Positions 43,180 through 53,152 of a stretch of DNA of 64,000 nt are shown piece after piece (position 1 is the stretch's first letter; the number at the start of each line of letters is the position of its first letter). The translations under genes and the position numbers were made by a program. The notes below the pieces were generated by a model. The model was not told where the DNA came from, searched no databases, and was given only the letters and a program-made list of their open reading frames with translations. This stretch comes from Pseudoalteromonas ulvae UL12 (GTDB lineage Bacteria; Pseudomonadota; Gammaproteobacteria; Enterobacterales; Alteromonadaceae): assembly GCF_014925405.1 (NCBI RefSeq), contig NZ_AQHJ01000023.1:700815-764814 (forward strand). The letters run 5' to 3'.

Positions 43180-46100
43180 AAATCACCGATACCTCAGTCA
43201 AGCGTCCCGTTTTTGCAATTGTAATCAATTTACTCTTACTTACTTTTGGCTTGGTGGCATTTTCAATGCTGCCACTGCGCGAATACCCAGATATTGATAC
43301 ACCTGTGGTATCAATCAGTACCTCATACCCTGGTGCATCTTCACAAATCATCGAAACTAAAATCACACAGATTATCGAAAATCAGATCTCAGGCATTGAA
43401 GGGATAAAAAATATCACGTCCTCGAGCCGAAATGGCCGCTCCAATATCACCATTGAATTCAATATCAGCCGTGACATTGATGCCGCAGCAAACGATGTAC
43501 GTGAGCGAGTATCACGAGCGTTAAACAACCTCCCTGATCAAGTCCGCCCGCCAGAAGTGACGAAATCAGACAGTGATGACAGCCCTATCGCTTGGTTTGT
43601 TCTCAACAGTCAAACCATGAATTCTCTGGAGCTTTCCGATTATGCCCAGCGCTATATTGTCGATCGCATTGCTGTTGTTGATGGTGTGGCCAATGTGCGA
43701 GTGGGTGGCGAGCGTCGTTATGCGATGAAAGTGTGGCTCAATCGAGATGAAATGGCCGCCCGAGGCGTGACCGCTTCTGATATTGAGTCGGTGCTGCGCA
43801 CTGAAAATGTTGAACTACCAGCCGGTGAAATTGAATCAATCGACCGTGATTTTACCGTGCGCACCGCGCGAAGTTACAAAAATCAGCAAGATTTCGAAAA
43901 CCTTGTTATCAAACGAGGAAATGATGGTTATCTGGTGCGTTTAAGTGAAGTCGCTAATGTAAAACTCGAAGCACAAGATGAGGAAAACCTTTTTAGAGGC
44001 AACGGTAAAAATATGATTGGTTTAGGGATTGTAAAACAAGCCCAAGCCAATACATTAACTGTGGTAGAAAATGCCCGTGCAGAACTCAATAAAATAAAGC
44101 TAAACCTACCTGAAGGTACAACCATAGAAGACAGCTATGATTCATCTATTTTCATCAGTGAGTCAATTAATGAAGTTTACCGCACACTCATTATCGCGAT
44201 GTTGCTTGTCGTTTTAGTCATTTACATCTTCCTTGGGAATATTCGCGCCACTTTGATCCCTGCTTTAACAGTCCCTGTGGCGCTGATTGGTAGCTTTATC
44301 TTTTTGTATGCGATGGGCTACTCCATCAATTTACTGACTCTGCTTGCTTTAGTCTTGGCAATCGGCTTGGTTGTTGATGATGCGATTGTCATGCTCGAAA
44401 ACATCCATCGTCGCATTGAGTTAGGTGAACCTCGTTTATTAGCGGCATATCGAGGTGCGCGCGAAGTCGGATTTGCAATTATTGCCACCACGGCAGTGCT
44501 AATAGCGGTGTTTGTGCCTTTGGTATTTATGGAAGGTCGGATCGGTAGTTTATTTACTGAATTTGCGATGGCGGTCAGTGCTGCGGTTATTTTTTCAAGC
44601 GTCACCGCACTTACTTTATCTCCCGCGTTATGCTCCAAACTACTCAAACCATCCAATAAAGAATCAAAATTTAATCAACTTATTGAACGGGGCTTAAGCG
44701 CAGTAGAGCTAAAATACCAAGCGGTTTTACGCGCCAATCTGCAAAAAAGAAAAAGTATGTTGGCGGTGCTAATGCTCTCAGCCGTGGCCAGTATTTTGCT
44801 TGTTCAGTTGCTCCCATCTGAACTCACGCCAAAAGAAGATCGTGGCACTTTCTTTATCATGATGAATGGGCCTGAAGGCGCAAGCTATGAAAATAACGCG
44901 GCTAACATGGCGTTAATAGAACAACAATTACTGCCCTATTCTGAATCGGGCGAATTATCACGCGTGCTGGTGCGCGTGCCTGGCTGGGGCGGCCAAGGGG
45001 GTGTTGCAATTGTCGGAATGGATGACTGGGAAAATCGTACCCGCTCCACTTGGCAAGTAATGAATGAAATTAGCGGTAAACTGCAAAGTGTCACCGATGT
45101 GCGTGCCTTTGCCATCATGCGCTCAGGCATTGGCGGACGTGGTAATAGCCGCCCGATTGAATTCGTATTACAAGGCAATGATTACGAAGAACTAGCCAGC
45201 TGGCGAGATAAAATTATCGCTCGTGCTCAAGACAATCCTGGTCTGGTACGAATCGATCATGATTACAAAGAAACGTTTCCGCAGTTCTTAGTTAATATCG
45301 ATAAAAACAAAGCCGCTGACTTAGGGATTTCAGTCGCTGAAATTGGTCGCACGTTAGAATCCATGCTTGGCCAACGACGTGTAACAACTTTTATTGACCG
45401 TGGTGAAGAATACGATGTAATCATCAAAGGAACCAAAGAGAATTTTAGTGATCCCAAAGCAATTTCAGATATTTATCTAGCTTCACGCTCTGGCGAATTT
45501 GTCCCTCTTGATAGCTTAATTACCTTAAACGAGAGTGCCACTGCCGCCCGTTTAAATCGCTTTGATCGCATGCGGGCAATTACTATTAGTGCAAACTTAG
45601 CAGATGGCTACCCACTATCTGACGCCCTCGATTTTTTAAATAAAATCGCACTTGAAGAAAACGATATCGAAGGCGCGATTGCCTACAAAGGTGAGTCGCA
45701 ACTGTTTTATGAAGGGGCATCAGCCATGACGGCGGTCTTTATTTTAGCGATGACGGTGACATTTTTAGTACTCGCTGCACAATTTGAAAGTTTTGTGCAT
45801 CCGTTTGTAATCATGCTCACTGTCCCACTGGGATTAGTCGGTGCATTGCTAGGGCTTCACTTTAGCGGATCTAGCCTCAATATTTACAGTCAAATTGGAA
45901 TTGTGATGCTGATCGGGCTCAGTGCTAAAAACGGGATTTTGATTGTAGAGTTTACCAATCAACTTCGTGATAAAGGCATTGAGTTTCAACAAGCGATTAT
46001 TCAGGCTTCCAGTCAGCGTTTACGTCCGATTGTCATGACCTCATTGACCACAGTTATGAGTTCTGTTCCTCTGGTGCTCGCGTTTGGTCCCGGCTCAGAA

Positions 46101-46292
46101 AGTCGAATGGTCATTGGGATAGTGATTTTTACTGGGGTCATTGCTGCAACAATATTAACCTTATTTATTGTACCGTGTGCCTATTATGCCTTTGCTAAAA
46201 AAACCCAATCACCTGAGTTTTTATTGCATAAATTAGAGCAACAAGAACAACAGCACCCAATTACATCAACAGAGGATGTTAAACATGGATAA
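43176..46292 (+). CDS. RND multidrug efflux permease (HAE1/AcrB-like)
   Basis: A 1038-residue inner-membrane proton-driven exporter with 12 helices in two duplicated halves. Visible signatures include KRPVFAIVINLLLLTFG at the start, the TM4 LVVDDAIVMLENIHR motif holding the proton-relay aspartates, GAREVGFAIIATTAVLIAVFVP and the second-half GLSAKNGILIVEFTNQLRD. The start is GTG 43176, overlapping the adaptor stop. Its 3' end overlaps msrA. The substrate range cannot be told from sequence. Confidence 0.94.
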   Translation: MKITDTSVKRPVFAIVINLLLLTFGLVAFSMLPLREYPDIDTPVVSISTSYPGASSQIIETKITQIIENQISGIEGIKNITSSSRNGRSNITIEFNISRDIDAAANDVRERVSRALNNLPDQVRPPEVTKSDSDDSPIAWFVLNSQTMNSLELSDYAQRYIVDRIAVVDGVANVRVGGERRYAMKVWLNRDEMAARGVTASDIESVLRTENVELPAGEIESIDRDFTVRTARSYKNQQDFENLVIKRGNDGYLVRLSEVANVKLEAQDEENLFRGNGKNMIGLGIVKQAQANTLTVVENARAELNKIKLNLPEGTTIEDSYDSSIFISESINEVYRTLIIAMLLVVLVIYIFLGNIRATLIPALTVPVALIGSFIFLYAMGYSINLLTLLALVLAIGLVVDDAIVMLENIHRRIELGEPRLLAAYRGAREVGFAIIATTAVLIAVFVPLVFMEGRIGSLFTEFAMAVSAAVIFSSVTALTLSPALCSKLLKPSNKESKFNQLIERGLSAVELKYQAVLRANLQKRKSMLAVLMLSAVASILLVQLLPSELTPKEDRGTFFIMMNGPEGASYENNAANMALIEQQLLPYSESGELSRVLVRVPGWGGQGGVAIVGMDDWENRTRSTWQVMNEISGKLQSVTDVRAFAIMRSGIGGRGNSRPIEFVLQGNDYEELASWRDKIIARAQDNPGLVRIDHDYKETFPQFLVNIDKNKAADLGISVAEIGRTLESMLGQRRVTTFIDRGEEYDVIIKGTKENFSDPKAISDIYLASRSGEFVPLDSLITLNESATAARLNRFDRMRAITISANLADGYPLSDALDFLNKIALEENDIEGAIAYKGESQLFYEGASAMTAVFILAMTVTFLVLAAQFESFVHPFVIMLTVPLGLVGALLGLHFSGSSLNIYSQIGIVMLIGLSAKNGILIVEFTNQLRDKGIEFQQAIIQASSQRLRPIVMTSLTTVMSSVPLVLAFGPGSESRMVIGIVIFTGVIAATILTLFIVPCAYYAFAKKTQSPEFLLHKLEQQEQQHPITSTEDVKHG

Positions 46293-46824
46293 CAAACAAC
46301 TAGCCGTCGCCACTTTTGGCGGAGGATGTTTTTGGTGTATAGATGCGGCTTTTCGCCGAGTAACCGGCGTCCACAAGGTTGAATCTGGCTATGCCGGAGG
46401 CGACATCGACCAACCGACTTATCAGCAAATCTGTACTGGGCTAACAGGGCACGCAGAAGTCGTGCAAATAACATTTGATGATAAGCAAGTCTCATTCGAG
46501 ACCTTACTTGAGATGTTTTTTACGCTGCATGATGGCACACAACTTAACCGTCAAGGGAATGATATTGGCACTCAATATCGTAGTGTGGTGTTTTACCACA
46601 CGGCTGACCAACAACAGGCAACCACGCAAAAAATCGCACAGTTAAATCGTGAACTCAATATTAATTTAGTGACTGAGGTCAGTGCTGCGCCAACGTTTTT
46701 TGGCGCAGAACAATACCATCAAGATTATTACACCGCCAATCCCAACCAAGGATATTGCAGTGTGATGATAGCCCCAAAAATCGCTAAATTTTCCGAGCGA
46801 TTTGCTTCCTTGCTCACGGTGTAA
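46285..46824 (+). CDS. msrA: Peptide-methionine (S)-S-oxide reductase MsrA
   Basis: Repairs oxidised methionine. I choose ATG 46285 (MDNKQLAVATFGGGCFWC), since AGAGGA lies about 7 bp upstream; an ATG at 46276 is too close to that site. The catalytic cysteine is in GGGCFWC, followed by SGYAGG, YRSVVFYHTADQQ and the AEQYHQDYYTANPNQGYC C-terminal region with a second cysteine. It overlaps the end of the RND permease gene by 8 nt, suggesting co-transcription with efflux. Confidence 0.96.
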   Translation: MDNKQLAVATFGGGCFWCIDAAFRRVTGVHKVESGYAGGDIDQPTYQQICTGLTGHAEVVQITFDDKQVSFETLLEMFFTLHDGTQLNRQGNDIGTQYRSVVFYHTADQQQATTQKIAQLNRELNINLVTEVSAAPTFFGAEQYHQDYYTANPNQGYCSVMIAPKIAKFSERFASLLTV

Positions 46825-46859
46825 AAAGTACCAGCACTTCCAATGAAACGCGCATCACT

Positions 46860-47663
46860 TTAGCAATCAGTCAATGCATCTTTAAGCGTTTGGTAACGGT
46901 ACGTAAAACCAAGCGCTTCGATTGCTTTTCCATCGATTATTCGCTCAATAATGTCAGTAGACTCAAATCGAGGTGGAGCTGAGGCTAATTGAGCACAAGC
47001 ATCAGCATAAAACGCCTGTTTAGTTGGATGATCAGGAGTAACTAAATTATAGATAGACTGCGAAAGTTCCCATTTTTCAACCAAGTGCACAATCGCTGCC
47101 GATGCGTCGAGCTGATGAATCATATTCACTCGCTCATTGGCACTTGAACTTAGCACTTTACCCGCGACAAACCGGCCAGGGTGACGCTTTGGACCGATTA
47201 AGCCAGCTAAACGCACCACTTTGTTTTGCTCGCTTTCAAGTACGCGAGCTTCAGCCTCAAGCAACCACTGTTGCTTTTGTGATTCAATATCAATAGGTAA
47301 ATACTCTGTCATCACTGTTGAGGTACTTGAATAAACCCCTGTCGATGAACACAATAAAAAGCCTTTCATGTTTAGCGAGGCAGCCAAATCTAGCGCCGAT
47401 TCTAATACAGTAAAATAATGCCGATCTGCTGTTCTAAAACTTGGTGGAATACAGCAGATCCACACTGCATTTTGCAATGTAATATTATGATCACACAGTC
47501 CGTCAGGCGTCACATTAAAATAATTCAGCCCTTGTTCGGCCGCTTTAATTGGATCGCGTACAGTCGCTTCAACCTGGTACTTTTTACTGATAAAATCAGC
47601 TCTAAGATGTTGTCCTAACCACCCCGTACCTAGGATGACAACCGATTTCTCATCTTTTTTCAT
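46860..47663 (-). CDS. NAD(P)-binding SDR/epimerase-like protein (YeeZ-like)
   Basis: A 267-residue Rossmann-fold protein. I use ATG 47663 (MKKDEKSVVILGTGWLG) because AGGA lies about 6 bp upstream; ATG 47669 is the alternative. The nucleotide loop GTGWLGQHL, the SSTGVYSSTSTVMTEYLP segment with a Ser...Tyr catalytic-like pair and VVRLAGLIGPKRHPG resemble the atypical extended SDR group of E. coli YeeZ. Substrate unknown. The gene is divergent from a chemoreceptor gene with 77 bp between. Confidence 0.8.
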   Translation of the reverse strand: MKKDEKSVVILGTGWLGQHLRADFISKKYQVEATVRDPIKAAEQGLNYFNVTPDGLCDHNITLQNAVWICCIPPSFRTADRHYFTVLESALDLAASLNMKGFLLCSSTGVYSSTSTVMTEYLPIDIESQKQQWLLEAEARVLESEQNKVVRLAGLIGPKRHPGRFVAGKVLSSSANERVNMIHQLDASAAIVHLVEKWELSQSIYNLVTPDHPTKQAFYADACAQLASAPPRFESTDIIERIIDGKAIEALGFTYRYQTLKDALTDC

Positions 47664-47740
47664 TAACATCCTATTTATACGCTAGTACTCACTTTTTAGA
47701 TGTGATTATATTACCCCTTCAACAGCTGTAGAGAATAAAA

Positions 47741-49768
47741 ATGTTAAAAAATATATCACTGCGTAATAAAACCTTATTGCTAATTGGTGGCACAATTTCC
47801 ATCTTACTCATCATTGCATCCGTTTTTCTCATCAACCATATTGCGTACCTTTCTCGTACAGCAATCGAAAAAGAAGCCAGTAGTTACATCTCATCAGAAA
47901 AACTCTCGATTGAATCTTTTTTTGCTCAATATGGTCGTGTTGTTGACACCTTTGTTAAAAATCCACATTTAGTCAACTGGTTCAGTGACTGGCAAACTCG
48001 TGAAGGGGATTTATCACTATCACCTGGTTACGAAGAAATGAATGCTGATATTGTTCGCATTAGCCAAAATGATGATTATATTTTATCGGCCTTCTTTGCA
48101 TCAGCACTGACTGGTGAATACTTTAAAGAAAACGAGCGCACCACTGTTTACAACGGCCAACCATATTACGCGTACAAACGTGGTTGGTGGCAAGAAGCAA
48201 CCAATATTGATCAATTATATGTGGGCCCACTTTCAGTCGATTTAACCACAGGTAATGTGTCAGCCGTGGTACAGCAAACTGTCTATAACCAAAATAGAAA
48301 ACTGATTGGCGTTGCTGGCGTGGATCTGCAACTCAATAAAATCAGCCAAATGATCGAAGATATCAACTTCCAAAATCAGGGATTTGGTTTTTTACTAGAT
48401 AACCAGCAAAAAGTAGTGCACTTGTCCAAAAAGACCGGACACAAGCTTTGCATCACAGATGAATGTAGCCGAGGAAAAGAAGGCCTCGATGCCCTTGAAA
48501 CTCAGTTCTCTGATACACAAGGCTTCAAAGCATTAAATCAACTTATGCGCCAAATGAAATCAGGCGCCAGCACAGTGCAATTTAAAGGACAACATTACTA
48601 CGTTGCCTATCAACGTTTACAACTCGAAAAGCCCGTGCTTGATTGGTATGTTGGTTTGCTGATCCCAATGAGCTTAATTGAAGCGCCAGTCAATGATGCG
48701 GTATGGACAACCAGTCTAACGGTTGCTGGTATTTTAGTGATCATCATGGTTATGATTGTGATCGCTAGCCAAATGATTACCAAACCTATGCTAACGCTTA
48801 CCCGCACAATGCAAGATATTGCATCAGGTGAAGGCGACCTTACCAAACAAATCAATATCGATAGCAAAGATGAAGTCGGTCAACTGGCTGCGCATATGAA
48901 CACCTTTATTAATAAGTTACGCGCCCTGTTGCTGACAACTGCGGAGCAAGCAGTTCAAGTCGCTGAAGCATCCGCGCACTTAAATCGTGTATCAAACGCA
49001 ACTAACCGCGAAATCCAACAAGAAAAACAACAAGTTGATAGCGTAAGTGCAGCCGTCACTGAGATGGCTGCGACTGTTATGGAAATATCACAAAATGCCC
49101 AACAGACAAATAAAGCGGCCGAGTCAGTGCAAAAGCTCACATCAAAAGGCACGGATATTTCCAACTCAGCCCAGTTAACAATGACTTCTTTATCCGCCCA
49201 TATTTCAGAAGCCTCGTCAGTTGTCGCTGGGCTAGAGCAAGAATCTGGCAATATTGGCGCGGTAGTCGATGTGATTAACTCCATTGCAGAACAAACAAAC
49301 CTTCTGGCACTTAACGCGGCAATTGAAGCTGCAAGAGCTGGAGAGCAAGGACGAGGGTTTGCAGTCGTTGCTGATGAAGTAAGAACGCTTGCCAGCCGTA
49401 CGCAAGAATCTACCGAAAATATCCGCAACATGATCTCTCGTTTACAACAGATTGCCCAACAAGCATCAACCATGATGCAACAAGGTAAAGAACAAGCTGA
49501 AGGCTCGGTTACGCAAACTCAAAATGTACTCGATGCACTTAAAGAAATTGCAGACTCTGTCCTGTTAGTAGAAGATCAAAGTCATCAAATAGCGACTGCT
49601 ACCGAGCAGCAGACAATGGTTGCTGAAGACATTAATTCCAGCCTCACTTCAATCAACCAGTTAGTCAACAACACCGCGGCGCATGCTAACGAGTTAGCTG
49701 ATGAAGCCCGTGATTTAAATACGTTATCAGATAATTTAACTAACAGCGTGAGCCAATTTAAGCTCTAA
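47741..49768 (+). CDS. Methyl-accepting chemotaxis protein with double Cache domain
   Basis: A 675-residue chemoreceptor. Membrane helices lie at about 11-33 and 318-340, with a large periplasmic dCache sensor between them ([34 protein letters not shown]; the WWQEA and GVAGVDL motifs are typical of dCache_1). HAMP follows at about 340-395 ([20 protein letters not shown]), then the signalling tip [19 protein letters not shown] near residue 517. No C-terminal CheR tether. An amino-acid or amine ligand is plausible but not shown by the sequence. Confidence 0.92.
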   Translation: MLKNISLRNKTLLLIGGTISILLIIASVFLINHIAYLSRTAIEKEASSYISSEKLSIESFFAQYGRVVDTFVKNPHLVNWFSDWQTREGDLSLSPGYEEMNADIVRISQNDDYILSAFFASALTGEYFKENERTTVYNGQPYYAYKRGWWQEATNIDQLYVGPLSVDLTTGNVSAVVQQTVYNQNRKLIGVAGVDLQLNKISQMIEDINFQNQGFGFLLDNQQKVVHLSKKTGHKLCITDECSRGKEGLDALETQFSDTQGFKALNQLMRQMKSGASTVQFKGQHYYVAYQRLQLEKPVLDWYVGLLIPMSLIEAPVNDAVWTTSLTVAGILVIIMVMIVIASQMITKPMLTLTRTMQDIASGEGDLTKQINIDSKDEVGQLAAHMNTFINKLRALLLTTAEQAVQVAEASAHLNRVSNATNREIQQEKQQVDSVSAAVTEMAATVMEISQNAQQTNKAAESVQKLTSKGTDISNSAQLTMTSLSAHISEASSVVAGLEQESGNIGAVVDVINSIAEQTNLLALNAAIEAARAGEQGRGFAVVADEVRTLASRTQESTENIRNMISRLQQIAQQASTMMQQGKEQAEGSVTQTQNVLDALKEIADSVLLVEDQSHQIATATEQQTMVAEDINSSLTSINQLVNNTAAHANELADEARDLNTLSDNLTNSVSQFKL

Positions 49769-49897
49769 CAAACCAAATAGGGGGCGACTTAGCTCCCTCT
49801 TGATTTAAATCTTGTCAGGTAAGTATTTCAGTGCCGTGAATGCTAACTCTCTCAACGAAGTGACTTAACATTGAATGACCACTTAACCTCAGACATT

Positions 49898-49933
49898 AAA
49901 AAAGGCCAGTCACTTAGGTGACTGGCCTTTTTA
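49898..49933. terminator. Bidirectional terminator between the chemoreceptor and the sugar carrier
   Basis: AAAAAGGCCAGTCAC pairs with GTGACTGGCCTTTTT around TTAG, a strong 15-bp stem with A and T tails, between converging genes. Confidence 0.95.
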
Positions 49934-49963
49934 ATTGTGAAGCATCAAATCTACGCTTAATGG

Positions 49964-51265
49964 TTATTTCCAGCTACGCATCTTATGGCCTTTTAAAGCA
50001 TAGAAAATAATAAATAAGTAACTTGGGATCATCAAACTATAAGCGCCCTGTGCACCTAAGCCCGCCATATTGCCCAAACCAATTAATAAAGGCCCCAACG
50101 CACCACCTGCAATACCCATAATCAGTAAACCTGACGCAGTGCCAGTCAAACGACCTAACCCTTGTAACGCTAACGGCCAAATTGCAGGCCACACCATTGC
50201 ATTTGCAAAACCTAATAAAGCAATACACACAAGTGGATCAGGCAATTGCGGTCCACCAAATGGCACTAAAAGAATATTTGAAATCACAAATGATTCATTG
50301 CTGCCCATTACAACGGCTATTACGGTAACTATGCCCGCCACTCCTGACATAGTCAGTGCATTTTGCTGAGACATAAAACGAGGAATTAACGCGATACCTA
50401 TTGCGTAACCGATTAACATACACGCCATGGTATACGAGGTCATCATCGAATAATCTGCAACGCCAATCGCCAATGCGTACGAGCCAATAGTATCGGCAGC
50501 AATCACTTCAACAGCAACATACAGCGCAATACCAATCACCCCTAAGACTAAATGTGGATGACTGAGCGTTTCTTTAATTTCACCTTGGCCGTTACTTGCA
50601 TCATCTTCAAATACTAAATCAGGCAGCGGTGAAAACTTCGCAAATAAAGCAAACACAAAAATTAAACTCGCTATTGCGATGTAAGGTAAAATTAAGCTAT
50701 TAGCCATGGCATCTTTCTGTTGTTGAGATAACTCACCGCCATCCGCGACAACACCACTCACCACCACAGCTGCAAATATTATAGGCACAATCACACCGGC
50801 AAATTTATTGAGCAATCCCATAATACAAACACGTACCGCGGCCGATTGCTCAGATCCCATTTTAACAACATACGGATTCACAGCTGTTTGCAAAATTGTT
50901 TGCCCGACACCAATCATTAACTGAGCAAATAAGAATATTTCGATCATTTGCATTTTGGCCGCCGGAATATACATCAAAGCTGACGCCGCCATCACAGTAC
51001 AACCTATGGCCATACCATTTTTATAACCGACACGCTTAATCAACATTGCTGAAGGAATGCCTGCAATGGTTACTGCAATATAAAATGACGAAATAATAAA
51101 TGAAGCTTGTAAAGGCGAAAGCTCAAGCATTTGTTGTAAAAAGGGGGTAATCGCGCCATTGAGCCACGTAATACAGCCCAAAATAAAGAACATTGAACCA
51201 GCCAATATCATCGGCAATAAAATGCTCTGCTGTTTTTTTTCTTCAAATTCTACGGTTGCTTCCAT
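49964..51265 (-). CDS. MFS sugar carrier, FucP/NagP type (first paralog)
   Basis: A 433-residue sugar:proton symporter. I choose ATG 51265 (MEATVEFEEKK), which mirrors the MEATVDTQ start of the neighbouring paralog and has AGAAGA upstream; the frame extends to 51325 with low-complexity Asn/Lys. About 12 helices and FucP-family strings are visible: FFILGCITWLNGAITPFL, GIGQTILQTAVNPY-type (GVGQTILQTAVNPYVVK), GFANAMVWPAIWPLAL. Preceded by the shared operator at 51404-51419. Probably a second aminosugar carrier; substrate not certain. Confidence 0.87.
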   Translation of the reverse strand: MEATVEFEEKKQQSILLPMILAGSMFFILGCITWLNGAITPFLQQMLELSPLQASFIISSFYIAVTIAGIPSAMLIKRVGYKNGMAIGCTVMAASALMYIPAAKMQMIEIFLFAQLMIGVGQTILQTAVNPYVVKMGSEQSAAVRVCIMGLLNKFAGVIVPIIFAAVVVSGVVADGGELSQQQKDAMANSLILPYIAIASLIFVFALFAKFSPLPDLVFEDDASNGQGEIKETLSHPHLVLGVIGIALYVAVEVIAADTIGSYALAIGVADYSMMTSYTMACMLIGYAIGIALIPRFMSQQNALTMSGVAGIVTVIAVVMGSNESFVISNILLVPFGGPQLPDPLVCIALLGFANAMVWPAIWPLALQGLGRLTGTASGLLIMGIAGGALGPLLIGLGNMAGLGAQGAYSLMIPSYLFIIFYALKGHKMRSWK

Positions 51266-51403
51266 CTGCTTAATCTTCTTATTGTTGTTGAATTTAATCG
51301 CGTTATTTATCTCAATATAGACCACACATCACATGTGAATACTTAATTACCCTGCATACAATTGCAACGTTAAAATAACATATTTAACTATACACCAACA
51401 AAA

Positions 51404-51419
51404 ATGACAGCGCTATCAT
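51404..51419. promoter_or_regulatory. GlcNAc-type operator upstream of the first carrier
   Basis: ATGACAGCGCTATCAT, a 16-bp palindrome with one mismatch pair and central GCGC, typical of LacI-family sites. It is identical to the copy at 53032-53047 and lies about 140 bp upstream of ATG 51265. Confidence 0.75.
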
Positions 51420-51491
51420 AAAATAAATTAGACTGTTAAGGCTTATACACAAAGCTATAAAATACTAAGAAATTAAAAAGGAAGGCAGATA

Positions 51492-51518
51492 CAAAAATGC
51501 CAGTCAAAGGACTGGCAT
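51492..51518 (-). terminator. Terminator downstream of nagP
   Basis: ATGCCAGTC and GACTGGCAT form a 9-bp stem with AAAG in the loop. On the minus strand it is followed by TTTTTG. It lies about 40 bp past the nagP stop. Confidence 0.85.
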
Positions 51519-51530
51519 CACACGGGATCA

Positions 51531-51546
51531 TCTCAATGCATTGAGA
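51531..51546. repeat. Perfect 16-bp palindrome just past the nagP stop
   Basis: TCTCAATGCATTGAGA is self-complementary over its full length and is followed by a T-run on the plus strand, where no gene needs it. On the minus strand it sits between the nagP stop and the main terminator, so it may act as a 3'-end mRNA stabiliser or block antisense reads. Confidence 0.5.
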
Positions 51547-51555
51547 ATTTTTTTG

Positions 51556-52896
51556 TTATTTCCAACTCTTCATTTTATGGCCTTTTAAGGCATAAAATAA
51601 AATAAACAAGTAACAAGGTAACATCACAATGTAACCACCTTGCTGAGCCAGTGCTGCGGCACCCGCTTGACCCACTTGATCAGCAGGAACCGAACTTGCC
51701 AAACCAACAAAAAGCGGCCCAAATGCACCACCAGCAATCCCCATTACCAATAATGCTGAACCTGTCGCTGTTAATTTACCTAAACCAGACAGTGCAAGGG
51801 GCCAAATTGCAGGCCAAACAATCGCATTAGCTAAACCTAACACCGCAATAAGTAAAAGTGGATCAGGTAATTGTGCACCACCAAATGGCACTAAAAAAGT
51901 ATTGGCAATTGTGTAAGACTGGTTATCACCGAAGACGATCGCCAGAGTTAAAATCACGCCAAGGACTGCAGAAGACGATAACGCAGTTTGCTGAGAAATC
52001 ACTCGTGGAATAAGGAAAATACCTAGGATATAACCCAATACCATACAGGCCATGGTATAAGAGGTCATCACGGCATAGTTTTGTACACCGAGCGACAACG
52101 CAAAGGCCCCAATGGTGTCACCGGCTATCACTTCAACGGCAACATAAAAGAACAATGCAATCACGCCAAGTGTTAAGCTTGGCACACGAAGCGCCGCCTT
52201 AATTAAGCCTGTTTCGTTGACATCACCACCACTTTCTTCTGATTGCAATTCTGGAAGAGGAGATTTCGTCACTGCAAAAGCAAGCACACCGATAAAAATC
52301 CCAAGACCAATATAAGGAGTAATAAGGCTGTTAGCCATATCGTCGATTTGTGTCTGAGATAATTCGGTACCCACCAGACCTGAGAAACCACTTAAAATAA
52401 GCGCACTAAATACGATTGGGGCAACAACCCCTGCACCTTTATTTAAGATGCCACAAATGCTGACACGCACGGCCGCAGACTCTTCAGGTCCGCATTTAAC
52501 AATATAAGGATTAACCGCAGTTTGCAGTAACGTTTGGCCTGCTCCCATCACCAATTGCGCCACTAAAAACAAAGCAAACATTTGTGTTTTAGCTGCAGGA
52601 ATAAATAAGAAACACGCAAACATCATGGTTGCTAACCCTAATGCCATCCCTTTTTTATACCCTACTTTACGAATGATCGCCGACGAGGGGAGCGCAGTAA
52701 ATGTGACTGCAATATAAAATGAAAAAAGGATCAGCGAGGCTTGAAATGGACTTAATTGTAATACTTGTTTGAGATAAGGCATTAACGAGCCATTCATCCA
52801 AGTAACAAAACCAAGTATAAAAAATAATCCAGCAACAATTACCATTGGCAATGCGTTACTTTTTGAGCTTGTTTGAGTATCCACTGTAGCTTCCAT
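51556..52896 (-). CDS. nagP: N-acetylglucosamine MFS transporter NagP
   Basis: A 446-residue FucP-family carrier with about 12 helices and the strings FFILGFVTWMNGSLMPYL, GAGQTLLQTAVNPYIVK and LGLANAIVWPAIWPLAL. It matches the NagP carriers that replace the PTS for GlcNAc in Shewanella and other Alteromonadales. Context supports this: an upstream GH20 hexosaminidase gene and the shared operator at 53032-53047, about 135 bp before the ATG. It is closely similar to the next gene downstream, indicating tandem duplication. Confidence 0.85.
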   Translation of the reverse strand: MEATVDTQTSSKSNALPMVIVAGLFFILGFVTWMNGSLMPYLKQVLQLSPFQASLILFSFYIAVTFTALPSSAIIRKVGYKKGMALGLATMMFACFLFIPAAKTQMFALFLVAQLVMGAGQTLLQTAVNPYIVKCGPEESAAVRVSICGILNKGAGVVAPIVFSALILSGFSGLVGTELSQTQIDDMANSLITPYIGLGIFIGVLAFAVTKSPLPELQSEESGGDVNETGLIKAALRVPSLTLGVIALFFYVAVEVIAGDTIGAFALSLGVQNYAVMTSYTMACMVLGYILGIFLIPRVISQQTALSSSAVLGVILTLAIVFGDNQSYTIANTFLVPFGGAQLPDPLLLIAVLGLANAIVWPAIWPLALSGLGKLTATGSALLVMGIAGGAFGPLFVGLASSVPADQVGQAGAAALAQQGGYIVMLPCYLFILFYALKGHKMKSWK

Positions 52897-53031
52897 AACT
52901 TCTTCTTTGATTAACTATTGAGTTTAATACAGCTAGCTCAAAGTTGGGGAAACTCTAAACATCACTGCTTATCTTACGCCACTCGCCAAAAAGGCAGGTA
53001 AAACGCTAGCAAATGCTAGGTATATACAAAA

Positions 53032-53047
53032 ATGACAGCGCTATCAT
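53032..53047. promoter_or_regulatory. GlcNAc-type operator upstream of nagP
   Basis: ATGACAGCGCTATCAT, identical to the site at 51404-51419. It lies in the 256-bp gap before nagP. Confidence 0.78.
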
Positions 53048-53103
53048 AAAACTTTACGTGAAATAACGACATTTTACTAGCTTAAGATGAATAATTATTC
53101 GCC

Positions 53104-53129
53104 AAAAAAAAGAGGCTCAACGCCTCTCT
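53104..53129 (-). terminator. Terminator downstream of the hexosaminidase gene
   Basis: AGAGGC and GCCTCT form a stem with a TCAAC loop. Read on the minus strand it is followed by a run of T (53104-53110), closing the hexosaminidase transcript. Confidence 0.88.
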
Positions 53130-53152
53130 TTATTTCATAAAAGTATAAATAC

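Noticed and set aside
44318-44656. Antisense frames of 80-112 codons inside the RND permease, and similar long frames inside purL and the chemoreceptors
   Set aside because: They are shadows created by codon bias of strongly supported genes, with no independent start signals or recognisable domains.
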